In this document: piece after piece, positions 33,041 to 45,005 of the stretch
How positions within the stretch are numbered: the first letter of the stretch is position 1
How the letters are laid out: the number at the start of each line of letters is the position of its first letter
Source: Hanleya hanleyi
Taxonomy: Eukaryota; Mollusca; Polyplacophora; Lepidopleurida; Hanleyidae
DNA length: 64,000 nucleotides
Direction of reading: 5' to 3'
NCBI GenBank assembly: GCA_036873755.1
Contig: JAVTVY010033683.1
Location: 62,001-126,000 of the forward strand
Translations under genes and position numbers: made by a program
The notes under the pieces: generated by a model
Databases searched by the model: none
What the model was told of the DNA's origin: nothing
Seen by the model: the letters and a program-made list of their open reading frames with translations, nothing else

Positions 33041-33509
33041 TGCCTAAAAAAATAACGCCAACACCAATAAAGGTATTAATTGGGAATATACGGTGCCGAT
33101 AAGCAACATTTTCGGTGTTAATCAACAGGGTTTTCTAACGGTGTACAATTTACATCCTGAGGAGGACGCGCTAACAGAAGAGTGAGGCGTCACGGTTGCG
33201 GTTACTTACGGTGATCCCGTCACCACGGCACCTGCTCTACAGAGGGTCTGCATGTGGTCAAAAAGGGGATCTCTACCGGGCGTGCTCGATTTATAATTCG
33301 TTGTACCAATTATGGCAGAATAGGTCCAAAGCGGAAAGTGCGCGATAATCATATTTTTATTACCGGCCGGAGAACGAATCAGGTAGCGGCATAGCTACAA
33401 GCTAGGGAGGCGCAGGCTCAGCGGAGGATACCCCCCCCCCCACCCCTCCCCCCGCCCACAAATAATTTTGCCGCAGGTACTTCCTTCTCCGGATAATTCC
33501 CTGCAAATA
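33041..33509. other. Intergenic
   Basis: No gene seen. A poly-C run lies at 33430-33455. Confidence 0.4.
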
Positions 33510-33861
33510 CACTCTTTCAAGGAAAGTTACATGAATGTGTTGTATTTAACATTATAAATGTCCAACATTTACATTATATAAAGGGTTATATATGCAACTC
33601 TCAGAAAATGTTGAAAAAAGGTGTTATATCCAACATTGTAGTGCTGTATCAGGAGCATTACAACACTTTACAAGTGTTACTTTACAAGTGTTAAATTCAG
33701 CATTGTAAAGTGTTGTATAGCTCCTGATACAGCACTATAATGTTGTATATAACTTTTTTTTCCAACACTTTCCGAGAGTGTTACAAATATAACACTTTAT
33801 ATAATGTTGTCACTTCCAAGACATTTATAATGTTAAATACAACACTTTCATTTTAAAAGTG
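33510..33861. mobile_element. 352-bp MITE of the CACTCT/TA family
   Basis: Ends CACTCTTTCAA and TTTTAAAAGTG, each flanked by TA (33508-33509 and 33862-33863). Just inside, GTGTTGTATTTAACATTATA is present in both arms as a perfect inverted match. The interior is AACACTTT/AAAGTGTT palindromes. Same design as the termini of the 8.69 kb element. Confidence 0.8.
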
Positions 33862-33863
33862 TA

Positions 33864-35240
33864 ACTATATGACGGACAGTTGTGGTCAGTTGTGAAAACA
33901 GATATGTGGGAACATTAAACTGTAAAAGTGTGTTTGCTACATGTTACATCCACATTTATCTCCCGTCCGGAATAAGGAACGATGATGCGTGAATTGTAGT
34001 ATTTGGTAGGGTTCTTTATTCTATATCACAAGTGCGGAGCATATGAAGATCCTGATTGCGTCCAATCCGTGTGGACCCTATATACAAAATACAATAAATA
34101 CGGCTACATTTAATAAAACATACCTGTGATACATTTCCTTCTATATTATCCTATCAAATTACAGATAATCGATACATGTATCACTATAATTAGAATATAT
34201 ATATATTGTGCAGTAATATGTATAAATTTATATTGAAACACTACTACAGATATCTTAGTTCCAATAATCTATATATGTAATTCAAATGGTAATTTCAGGC
34301 AGGACCCATAATTACATATCCATATCCATATATAACTGAAATATTAATGAACCCTCACCTTGTCTCTGGGACGCAGGTAGGAATAAATATCACTGACAAA
34401 AGACAGACAAAGTACTTTTCAATACATTTACAGTCCATGGAGCTATAACCTCTTATACCAAGTTATGTGTATGCTAATACCAAATAATAGAACACAATAT
34501 ACATATAGTTCCCTAATGAAGAAAATGACAAATACTATTTTTGGTAACCCTACATTTTAATAAAAGAATATGAAAATATATTATCTGTACAAGATACCAG
34601 AATATTCAAGCTGGAATATCAGAAAAGCAACAACTCACCCCAGGTCATTCCAACATGCCACTCCAATGCCACAGTGCAAGGAATACAAAACCACACCTTG
34701 CCAGGTGAAAGACTGAAACTGGACTGACCAGCATGACCACTTGAAACCAGGACCCAAGCTAGATTACATAACAAGGCAGGGTAGGGGAACTAGTCAAACT
34801 GGTTTCTCTTCAGTCCAGCACAACCATAAATAACATATGTACAGGGCAAACCCGGTGGTAGAACACCCAGGCTTATACTAGAATAAACAGGATATCAGTT
34901 GAAATGGTCTAAGGAATATTAAGGGTCAAAACCACAGGACATGCTTAAGGGCCAGGTTAAGTGTCCATGTAAATGATATATATTTATGTGTGTGCAAAAG
35001 GTAAATAAACAGCATTTAAACAATAATGTATTTTTGTTGTGTTTTCATTTATTTAGGGTAAAATCCAATAAGATACGAAAAATACATCCTGTCACATACA
35101 ATCACTCTCGTACAAAAGCGCCTAATGTTGCTTGAAACGACACTTGAAAAGATCCGTGGTCGGTTCTATACTTTTAAATTATGAATGTAGATGGCGCTAT
35201 ACTTCTGCAATGGTCTTTCCATTACAATAATTTCTTAACA
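33864..35240. other. Intergenic, AT-rich
   Basis: Nothing with coding character seen. Confidence 0.4.
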
Positions 35241-35447
35241 CCCCATTGCCCATACGAATTATATCGGTTAAGTTTACAAAAAGTGTCTACGCTACTTTAT
35301 TATACATATACTTTTCTAATTCAAAATCGCAGGAAACCTCCATCGATTGCGTTTTCACATCCTCCATAAATATAGGTCTGTATATACACATTGCCTGGCT
35401 TCTAATTTGCTCAAATATGGGTCATGAATGTGATTCAGCGCTCCTTA

Positions 35448-35665
35448 AAATTACGACATGATCTAATAGCCATGCCAAACTCATTACGACATGATCTAAT
35501 ATCCATGCCAAATTCATTACGACATGATCTAATATCCATGCCAAACTCATTACGACATGATCTAATAGCCATGCCAAAATCATTACGACATGATCTAATA
35601 TCCATGCCAAACTCATATTATGACATGATCTAATATCCATGCCAAACTCATATAACGACATGATA
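35448..35665. repeat. 34-bp tandem
   Basis: Six copies of ATTACGACATGATCTAATAG plus CCATGCCAAACTC-like remainder. The same array is at 39465-39640 in copy 2. Confidence 0.9.
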
Positions 35666-35682
35666 TAATAGCCACTAATGGT

Positions 35683-37730
35683 CTGATTGGGTCGAGTGAG
35701 GTATCAAAGTGAAGCATTCGTCAAGGGGCATCTGATGGGCTGGGTGTGGGGTTGAAATAGCGTCATTCTGCGCATGCGCGGTGGACCAAGTGTATGGAAA
35801 TAGACGTTTTGGGATCTAGAGGAGCCCCTAATGGTCCGATGGAGTGGTATGAGGTATCCATGTGAAGCACACATGAGGGGGCATCTGACTGGACTAGCGG
35901 CACGGCCGTTGTCACCATTCTGCGCATGCGCAGACAGGGAATTGTGGGAAAAGGGTATGGAAATAGACGTTTTGGGATCTAGGGGAGCCCCTAATGGACC
36001 GATGGAGTCGTATGAGGTATCAATGTGAAGCACACATGAGGGGGCATCTGATTGGACTAGTGGCTCGAGCGTTGTCACCATTCTGCGCATGCGCAGGCAG
36101 GGAATTGTGGGAAAAGGGTATGGAAATAGACGTTTTGGGATCTAGGGGAGCCCCTAATGGGCCGATGGAGTCGTATGAGGTATCCATGTGAAGCCTATGT
36201 GAGGGGGCATCTGACTGGACTAGTGGCTCGAGCGTTGTCACCATTCTGCGCATGCGCAGACAGGGAATTGTGGGAAAAGGGTATGGAAATAGACGTTTTG
36301 GGATCTAGGGGAGACCCTAATGGTCCGATGGAGTCGTATGAGGTATCTGCGCATGCACAGACAGGGAATTGTGGGAAAAAGGTATGGAAATAGACGTTTT
36401 GAGATCTAGGGAGCCCCTAATGGGCCGATGGAGTCGTATGAGGTATCAATGTGAAGCACACATGAGGCGGCATCTGATTGGACTAGTGGCTCGAGCGTTG
36501 TCACCATTCTGCGCATGCGCAGGCAGGGAATTGTGGGAAAAGGGTATGGAAATAGACGTTTTGGGATCTAGGGGAGCCCCTAATGGTCCGATGGAGTCGT
36601 ATGAGGTATCAATGTGAAGCACACATGAGAGGGCATCTGAGTGGACTAGCGCCTCGGGCGTTGTCACCATTCTGCGCATGCGCAGGCAGGGAATTGTGAG
36701 AAAAGGGTATGGAAATAGACGTTTTGTGATCTAGGGGAGCCCCTAATGGGCCGATGGAGTCGTATGAGGTATAAATGTGAAACACACATGAGGGGGCATC
36801 TGACTGGACTAGTGGCTCGGCCGTTGTTGCCATTCTGCGCATGCGCAGACAGAGAATTGTGGGAAAAGGATATGGAAATAGACGTGTTGGGGTCTGGGTG
36901 GGCCTCTAGTGGTCCTATGAAGTCGTATGAGGTATCAATGTGAAGCCTATGTGAGGGGCATCCTCCTGGACTAGTGACTCGGCCGTTGTCAACATTCTGC
37001 GCACGCGCAAACAGGGAATGGTGGGAAAAGGGCATGAAAATAGACATTTTGCGGTCGAGGTGGGCCCCTAATCGTCCGATGAGGTCGAGTGAGGTATCGT
37101 TGTAAAGGATACGTAAGGGGGCATCCGCTTGGGCTAGTATGACGTGGAACTGACGTCATTCTGCGCATGCGCAGTAGACAAAATATATGGAAATGGGCGT
37201 TTTGGGGTCTAGGTGGACCACTAATGGTCCAATGGTGTTGAGTGAGGTATCTATGTGAAGCAGTCATGACGCAGCATCCGCCTGGACTAGTGTGTCGTCC
37301 GTGTTCGACATTCTGCGCATGCGCAGACAGGGAATTGTGGGAAAAAGATATGGGAATAGACGTTTTGGAGTCGAGGTGAGCCCCTAGTGAACCGATGGAG
37401 TCTTATGAGGTATCGTTGTGAAGCATTCGTGAAGGAGCATTCGACTGGACAAGTGTGTCGTTCGTGTTCAACAGTCTGTGCATGCGCAGACAGGGAATTG
37501 TGGGAAAAGTGCATTGGAAGGAACGTTTTGGGGTCTAGGTGGGCCACTAATGGTCTGATTGAGTCGAATGAGGTATCAATGTGATGCATACGTGAGGGCG
37601 CCTCCGCCTGGGTGTATGGGTGTTAGGAATATCGTCATTCTGCGCATGCGCAGGCAGGCCGTAGTATGGAAATAGACATTTTGAGGCCGATATGCACCAC
37701 TATTGGTCCGAATGTGTCTAGGGAAGTGTT
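35683..37730 (+). repeat. 163-bp tandem array carrying NRF1-like sites (copy 1)
   Basis: Around 12 units. The period of 163 is exact where checked (35831, 35994, 36157). Each has TGAGGTATC..TGTGAAGC, then TCTGCGCATGCGCAGACAGG, then GGAAATAGACGTTTTGGG. Units diverge towards the right end. One unit (about 36345-36400) is internally deleted. Confidence 0.92.
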
Positions 37731-37769
37731 ATTTTGTAGCACTCGGGGTGTAGACCACGACTTGAAGTG

Positions 37770-37965
37770 ATGTCCACGTCACCTGTGACGTCAATGGTGA
37801 CGTCATCAGTGAGAGTAGTAGCGAAAGCGGGAGTTTCGGAGGTGCGATGGAGTGCATTTGGAGTAGATAACGGCCTATTTTTACATCCAACTACCTGGTA
37901 GAGTTACCTGTGAGTGTGAATGTATGCGCGCGTGTGAGTGAGTGAGTGAGTAAGTGTGAGTGAGT
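37770..37965. repeat. CRE-like cluster and (GTGA)n run
   Basis: TGTGACGTCAATGGTGACGT at about 37786-37805, then GTGAGTGAGTGAGTGAG at 37938-37960. Repeated at 43209-43228 and 43360-43390. Confidence 0.7.
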
Positions 37966-38029
37966 TATTATTAACTGTGTTTTCAACCCTCAGTACGCGG
38001 ATTTCTATTTAAAGAAACTCTTCGTTATT

Positions 38030-38425
38030 TCCACCTCTTGGAATCCGTATGAAACCACACATTGTGCCACCTGGTATCAAAGTTAGTCAAATTTTACCTA
38101 ATAAGCTCTTGCCAACTTCACCATGGCAGTTAGCCAAACCAGAAGTAGATATTTCACTGACCAAATATAAAAAAGATAGACACGAGCCAACTCGTCTATA
38201 CACAAGAATTTTGTCTACTGAGAGAGAAGTACAGATCACATCAGGCTATTTATACAGATGGTTCTAAAGATGGCGAGAGAGTAGCATGTGCTACTCTCTT
38301 TAGTTCCAAAACTAAAACCTATCGTCTACCAGGTAAAGGTTTCATATTCTCTGCAGAGGCAAAAGTTCTATTGTCGGCTTTAGAGGGTATTGAGTCCACT
38401 AAAAGGAAAAAATATGTCATATTCT
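38030..38425 (+). pseudogene. LINE (non-LTR retrotransposon) RNase H fragment, frameshifted
   Basis: Two frames together read like the tether and RNase H of a LINE ORF2: LLPTSPWQLAKPEVDISL in one frame, then YTDGSKDGERVACATLF...FSAEAKVLLSALEGIE...KKYVIFS in another. YTDGSK is the conserved first RNase H motif with its catalytic Asp; AEAK supplies the Glu. A frameshift lies near 38235-38250. The fragment is truncated at both ends. In copy 2 it is cut at 43598. Confidence 0.85.
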
Positions 38426-38486
38426 CAGGGGTTTTTTTAGACAAAAAAATTTCATCCACCCAATTTCAAATATTGTAAAAAAAATT

Positions 38487-38800
38487 CCCCATGTTACGGT
38501 AGACGCCATATTGCGTGTATTTGGGCCACTACGCATGCGCAGTTACACAATATGGCGTCTACCGTAACATGGGGAAAGTCAGGGTCGATGTGAAATCGGC
38601 TCTTGGACAGCTGATCACCAGCGCTGGAAACTTTAATAAAAGCGACAAGCGTGGAAAAGAAGGAATGAGCTTCCCGAAAATAACAGGTAAGGAGCATCAA
38701 AATGAACTTTTATACGGTACGGGTTATAGCACACGGAGATCAATGAACGCCATGTGTGACTAGCATCCGAAGGTATTATTGATAGGAACAGTTGTGGCTA
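38487..38800. mobile_element. Foldback fragment with a perfect 27-bp inverted repeat
   Basis: 38487-38513 and 38548-38574 are perfect inverse copies (CCCCATGTTACGGTAGACGC... and back) around a 34-base loop containing ACGCATGCGC. The following ~200 bp match 50583-50812 (GCATTATTGATAGGAACAGT-type end), so this is a partial second copy of the element at 49.8-50.8 kb. Confidence 0.75.
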
Positions 38801-38984
38801 CTACCATTCCAAGAAGGGACCATTATGTTTACATTTATGATAATTTTGGCAATTTCAGGTCGAAAATATTCCAGTTATCATAGATTAAACATACTCCCTA
38901 GGTTAAAGAGATAGGAAAGAGACTATAAACGAGCCGCTGTGAACTTAGACTGAATTCAGCGTCATTTTAGCCTTGGGGCCGCGT

Positions 38985-39055
38985 TATCATGTTAAACAGG
39001 TTAGAGAGAACCACCTCTCTAAAATGGAGGTAAAAAAGGTATTTTTTGCTCAGTA
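38985..39055. repeat. Inverted copy of 44035-44105
   Basis: CCTCTCTAAAATGGAGGTAA and its flanks are the reverse complement of the stretch after the MITE at 44.04 kb. Confidence 0.65.
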
Positions 39056-39647
39056 AATTCGCGTATATATCGAACGAAGAGACATCCGCCATAGATGACC
39101 ATAGACATATATATCCGCATCGGATGTTATTTAAAAAAAAGGATATTGTCGTCTCTCTAATTCTCATAATAATAGACGACATGTTCCGTTCTCTATTAAA
39201 AATTAGACTATTTTCATTTGAAAACCACTGTTACGACATATAATAATATCTAAGCCCCATTGCCCATACGAATTATATCGGTTAAGTTTACAAAAAGTGT
39301 CTACGCTACTTTATTATACATATACTTTTCTAATTCAAAATCGCAGGAAACCTCCATCGATTGCGTTTTCACATCCTCCATAAATATAGGTCTGTATATA
39401 CACATTGCCTGGCTTCTAATTTGCTCAAATATGGGTCATGAATGTGATTCAGCGCTCCTTAAAATTACGACATGATCTAATAGCCATGCCAAACTCATTA
39501 CGACATGATCTAATATCCATGCCAAATTCATTACGACATGATCTAATATCCATGCCAAACCCATTACGACATGATCTAATAGCCATGCCAAACTCATTAC
39601 GACATGATCTAATATCCATGCCAAACTCATATTATGACATGATCTAA

Positions 39648-41648
39648 TTACAACACATATAAGGGAAGTGGGAAGAGGTGCCGACATACTGACTGCGTCA
39701 CATGACTTCACAGAATAGTCTTCTGGTTAACTTATTCTAAAGCACATACCAAGAATCTAACGATTCGTGATATGTGTTGTATCTCAGGTACGCTTTTATT
39801 GTACCTGTTCATGTGGCTACTTGGATGATATGACCACACGGCCCCTAGCACCGGCATAAGCGGTATTAGATACAAATCTAGAGAGCTATGATGGAAATGC
39901 TCGGACAACTCGTATACTGGTAATTGGTGAGCTGTTTCTCTGTGACAACTCGTACATTGGAGATTGGTGAGCTGTATCGTCGTCAGATGTAAATGACGGC
40001 ATATAACACAAAAGACTAGTCTGTAAGGCCCGATGTCGACCCAGCATCAACTTCCCACAAATGCCAACATATATCAAAGACCAAAAGGTCTGTACAGGGG
40101 CGGGCCTCGGGGACGAAACGTCCACCAGCAGAATCTCGCCATATACAGGGAAAAATTACAACACATATAAGGGAAGTGGGAAGAGGTGCCGACATACTGA
40201 CTGCGTCACATGACATCACAGAATAGTCTTCTGGTTAACCTATTCTAAAGCACATACCAAGAATCTAACGATTCGTGATATGTGTTGTATCTCAGGTACG
40301 CTTTTATTGTACCTGTTCATGTGGCAACTTGGATGATATGACCACACGCCCCTAGCACCGGCATAAGCGGTATTAGATACAAATCTAGAGAGCTATGATG
40401 GAAATGCTCTGACAACTCGTATACTGGTAATTGGTGAGCTGTTTCTCTGTGACAACTCGTACATTGGAGATTGGTGAGCTGTATCGTCGTCAGATGTAAT
40501 GACGGCATTTAACACAAAAGACTAGTCTGTAAGGCCCGATGTCGACCCAGCATCAACTTCCCACAAATGCCAACATATATCAAAGACCAAAAGGCCTGTA
40601 CAGGGGCGGGCCTCGGGGACGAAACGTCCACCAGCAGAATCTCGCCATATACAGGAAAAAATTACAACACATATAAGGGAAGTGGGAAGAGGTGCCGACA
40701 TACTGACTGCGTCACATGACTTCACAGAATAGTCTTCTGGTTAACCTATTCTAAAGCACATACCAAGAATCTAACGATTCGTGATATGTGTTGTATCTCA
40801 GGTACGCTTTTATTGTACCTGTTCATGTGGCAACTTGGATGATATGACCACACGGCCCCTAGCACCGGCATAAGCGTATTAGATACAAATCTAGAGAGCT
40901 ATGATGGAAATGCTCGGACAACTCGTATACTGGTAATTGGTGAGCTGTTTCACTGTGACAACTCGTACATTGGAGATTGGTGAGCTGTATCGTCGTCAGA
41001 TGTAAATGACGGCATATAACACAAAAGACTAGTCTGTAAGGCCCGATGTCGACCCAGCATCAACTTCCCACAAATGCCAACATATATCAAAGACCAAATG
41101 GTCTGTACAGGGGGCGGGCCTCGGGGACGCAACGTCCACCAGCAAAATCTCGCCATATACAGGAAAAAATTACAACACATATAAGGGAAGTGGGAAGAGG
41201 TGCCGACATACTGACTGCGTCACATGACTTCACAGAATAGTCTTCTGGTTAACTTATTCTAAAGCACATACCAAGAATCTAACGATTCGTGATATGTGTT
41301 GTATCTCAGGTACGCTTTTATTGTACCTGTTCATGTGGCAACATGGATGATATGACCACACGGCCCCTAGCACCGGCATAAGCGCGGTATTAGATACAAA
41401 TCTAGAGAGCTATGATGGAAATGCTCGGACAACTCGTATACTGGTAATTGGTGAGCTGTTTCGCTGTGACAACTCGTACATTGGAGATTGGTGAGCTGTA
41501 TCGTCGTCAGATGTAAATGACGGCATATAACACAAAAGACTAGTCTGTAAGGCCCGATGTCGACCCAGCATCAACTTCCCACAAATGCCAACATATATCA
41601 AAGACCAAATGGTCTGTACAGGGGGCGGGCCTCGGGGACGCAACGTCC
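39648..41648. repeat. ~508-bp tandem, three full units and one partial
   Basis: Units start at 39648, 40156, 40662 and 41170 (spacings 508, 506, 508). They begin TTACAACACATATAAGGGAA and are almost identical. The last stops at CAACGTCC (41648). A ~128-bp piece lies inverted at 53195-53323. No protein recognised in any frame. Confidence 0.93.
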
Positions 41649-41687
41649 ATGCTAAACTCATATAACGACATGATCTAATAGCCACTA

Positions 41688-43130
41688 ATGGTCTGATTGG
41701 GTCGAGTGAGGTATCAAAGTGAAGCATTCGTGAAGGGGCATCTGATGGGCTGGGTGTGGGGTTGAAATAGCGTCATTCTGCGCATGCGCGGTGGACCAAG
41801 TGTATGGAAATAGACGTTTTGGGATCTAGGGGAGCCCCTAATGGTCCGATGGAGTCGTATGAGGTATCCATGTGAAGCACACATGAGGGGGCATCTGACT
41901 GGACTAGCGGCTCGGGCGTTTTCACCATTCTGCGCATGCGCAGACAGGGAATTGTGGGAAAAGGGTATGGAAATAGACGTTTTGGGATCTAGGGTAGACC
42001 CTAATGGTCCGATGGAGTCGTATGAGGTATCCATGTGAAGAACACATGAGGGGGCATCTGAGTAGACTAGCGGCTCGGGCGTTGTCACCATTCTGCGCAT
42101 GCGCAGACAGGGAATTGTGAGAAAAGGGTATGGAAATAGACGTTTTGTGATCTAGGGGAGCCCCTAATGGGCCGATGGAGTCGTATGAGGTATCAATGTG
42201 AAGCACACATGAGGGGGCATCTGACTGGACTAGTGGCTCGGCCGTTGTCGCCATTCTGCGCATGCGCAGACAGAGAATTGAGGGAAAAGGATATGGAAAT
42301 AGACGTTTTGGGGTCTGGGTGGGCCACTAGTGGTCCTATGAAGTCGTATGAGGTATCAATGTGAAGCACACATGAGGGGGCATATGACTGGACTAGTGAC
42401 TCGGCCGTTGTCAACATTCTGCGCATGCGCAAACAGGGAATTGTGGGAAAAGGGCATGAAAATAGACATTTTGCGGCCGAGGTGGGCCCCTAATCGTCCG
42501 ATGAGGTCGAGTGAGGTATCGTTGCAAAGGATACGTGAGGGGGCATCCGCCTGGACTAGTATGACGTGGAACTGACGTCATTCTGCGCATGCGCAGTAGA
42601 CAAAATATATGGAAATGGGCGTTTTGGGGTCTAGGTGGACCACTAATGGTCCAATGGAGTTGAGTGAGGTATCTATGTGAAGCAGTCATGACGCAGCAGC
42701 ATCCGGCTGGACTAGTGTGTCGTCCGTGTTCGACATTCTGGGCATGCGCAGACAGGGAATTGTGGGAAAAAGATATGGGAATAGACGTTTTGGAGTCGAG
42801 GTGAGCCCCTAGTGAACCGATGGAGTCTTATGAGGTATCGTTGTGAAGCATTCGTGAAGGAGCATCCGACTGGACAAGTGTGTCGTTCGTGTTCAACAGT
42901 CTGCGCATGCCCAGACAGGGAATTGTGGGAAAAGTGCATTGGAAGGAACGTTTTGGGGTCTAGGTGGGCCACTAATGGTCTGATTGAGTCGAATGAGGTA
43001 TCAATGTGATGCACACGTGAGGGCGCCTCCGCCTGGGTGGATGGGTGTTAGAAATATCGTCATTCTGCGCATGCGCAGGCAGGCCGTAATATGGAAATAG
43101 ACATTTTGAGGCCGATATGCACCACTATTG
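41688..43130 (+). repeat. 163-bp tandem array (copy 2)
   Basis: Same units as 35683-37730 but about three fewer, showing unit loss or gain since the duplication. Confidence 0.9.
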
Positions 43131-43598
43131 GTCCGAATGTGTCTAGGGAAGTGTTATTTTGTAGCACTCGGGGTGTAGACCACGACTTGAAGTGATGTCC
43201 ACGTCACCTGTGACGTCAATGGTGACGTCATCAGTGAGAGTAGTAGCGAAAGCGGGAGTTTCGGAGGTGCGATGGAGTGCATTTGGAGTAGATAACGGCC
43301 TATTTTTACATCCAACTACCTGGTAGAGTTACCTGTGAGTGTGAGTGTATGCGCGCGTGTGAGTGAGTGAGTGAGTGAGTGAGTGAGTGTGAGTTATTAT
43401 TATTATTAACTGTGTTTTCAACCCTCAGTACGCGAATTTCTATTTAAAGAAACTCCCCGTTATTTCCACCTCTTGGAATCCGTATGAAACCACACATTGT
43501 GCCACCTTGTATCAAAGCTAGTCAAATTTTACCTAATAAGCTCTTGCCAACTTCACCATGGCAGTTAGCCAAACCAGAAGTAGATATTTCACTGACCA

Positions 43599-44046
43599 GG
43601 GCTCACCTGGGGGGGGGGCTATACCATCACGCTCTACCAGAAAATGAAAAAAATCCAAGATGTTCGCTATGATGACGTCACAGTGACGTCATTTTTTAAA
43701 AAAGACATTTTTTGGTAGATTTTTCGATCAGATTTTCGAAATTATTATTCATGTACTTTCTCCACAAAAATTGCATGATAAATTAGTAAATATTAATCTG
43801 ATGTGAAATAAAATAGTTTTTGCCCGCTTTCTCTCGCGGAAAAGGAGAAATGGGTGCCATTTTGAATTTCCCCATGATCCTCTGCTCGGAGCGGAGTTAT
43901 GCAATTAGGCTCAAAATTACCCGTATGAGAAACTATAAAGTGACGGAGTGTCAGCTCTTAATTGTTGTTGTTCCGGAGATAGCGCAGAAAATTGAGGGGG
44001 GGGGGAAGTGGCATAATGCCCCTCCTCCCAGGCCTGGTAGGGTTAA
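43599..44046. mobile_element. piggyBac-type MITE, left end truncated
   Basis: Right end GGCCTGGTAGGG|TTAA (TTAA at 44043-44046). The interior matches the reverse complement of 62033-62535 (GATGACGTCA..TGACGTCAT, TTGCATGATAAATTAGTAAA). The left end lacks TTAA and abuts the duplication boundary. Confidence 0.75.
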
Positions 44047-44131
44047 GCAAAAACGACCTTTTTTATCTCCATTTTAGAGAGGTAGATCTGTCTGACCTGC
44101 TAACATTTGCGTACACTTCGCCATCCATAAG

Positions 44132-44297
44132 ATGGCTTGCGAATCGTGTGTCTCCATTATCGCGGAGCGATATCCAGTGTTTTACCGGATTCTGTTCGGC
44201 CTTCATCCGGCGGAGAACAGACTCCAGAAATCTGATGAATTACAGGTTTTCATACTACTTCTGAAACAGATATTGCCTGGGCTTACACAATATATAG
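44132..44297 (+). CDS. Possible first exon of an unknown gene
   Basis: ATG in good context (AAGATGGC). 55 codons plus one base lead to a good donor ATATAG|GTATGT at 44297. The peptide begins MACESCVSIIAERYPVFYRI and continues with helix-like sequence. A diverged relative with stops lies at about 57782-57870, so it may be a dispersed gene fragment. No family recognised. Confidence 0.3.
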
Positions 44298-44723
44298 GTA
44301 TGTATAACTTTCGTATCATCCAAGAGGTGTGGTGGATCTGAAATTTTGAACAAGTAGTTCATCACATGATTCGAAAATGGCGAGTTACGTTGGGGTTACG
44401 TTGGTAGACTTTAGCTGATTGGCTGACGAAGTCACGTGGTATTGATTTATGGAAATTCTCTTTAGCCGTTGCCGAAAGTAGGCTGAACATGGATACACAC
44501 GATCCCAGGGTCAGTCTTACCGCGTATAGATGACCGAAATGGTTACAGGTTGACCTGCTAAGTCATTCTAGTCCCACGAGACTTTTCATACTCTCAATTT
44601 TCACCGAGAAGAGCAAAAAAATATATGTTAAAAAAATATTACGAATATTAGAAAATAAGCATTTGTTTGTTTTTGCAATTCTTGGCGATATTCTTGAAGG
44701 GAATTCCATTCATACATGTATAT
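44298..44723. other. Downstream of the candidate exon; shared with 57.8 kb
   Basis: ACCGCGTATAGATGACC and neighbouring words recur at 57930-57960. No further exon recognised. Confidence 0.35.
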
Positions 44724-44827
44724 AAAATATGACACCTTTAACCAAAACGAGTGTTACATATCGAAATGCGGTTGGTTTGATCCAAAATGATACTGAAGAA
44801 TCGTTTTGGTTAAAGGTGTCATATTTT
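44724..44827. repeat. Perfect 27-bp inverted repeat
   Basis: 44724-44750 and 44801-44827 are exact inverse copies (core GACACCTTTAACCAAAACGA) around a 50-base loop. A small palindromic MITE is likely; TSD not evident. Confidence 0.85.
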
Positions 44828-44924
44828 CATGATACTGAAATATGCCAAAACGCATGTAATGCTCTGAAAGGGTGTAGTTCACCGCCATTCGGCACATGAT
44901 TCCTCATTTTGATAATTGTAACAG

Positions 44925-45005
44925 CTGCTTGGCCGAATGGTTAAAGTGCCGGACAACAGATTAAAAGAAAAAACCAGCATTTTGGTTCAAATCCCCGAAA
45001 AAAAA
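44925..45005 (+). other. tRNA-like fragment
   Basis: GCTGCTTGGCCGAATGGTTA resembles a D-arm/A box and GGTTCAAATCCC a B box, with a degraded anticodon arm between. Probably a SINE head or tRNA pseudogene. Confidence 0.4.

Larger units (their letters stand above)
35241..38163 (+). repeat. Segmental duplication, copy 1
   Basis: It begins CCCCATTGCCCATACG and ends ...TTTCACTGACCA. The same boundaries occur at 39255 and 43598 in copy 2. It contains a leader (35241-35447), a 34-bp tandem, the 163-bp array, CRE-like sites, a (GTGA)n run and the start of a LINE fragment. Identity looks well above 95% over most of the length. Confidence 0.9.
39255..43598 (+). repeat. Segmental duplication, copy 2 (with insertion)
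   Basis: Same sequence and order as 35241-38163, but opened within the 34-bp tandem by four ~508-bp units (39648-41648). It ends at the same internal LINE position, against a piggyBac-type MITE. Confidence 0.9.

Noticed and set aside
35704..43014. Dozens of short frames rich in SHGYLIPLHRTIRG-like text
   Set aside because: Read-through of the 163-bp tandem unit, repeated with each copy and on both strands.
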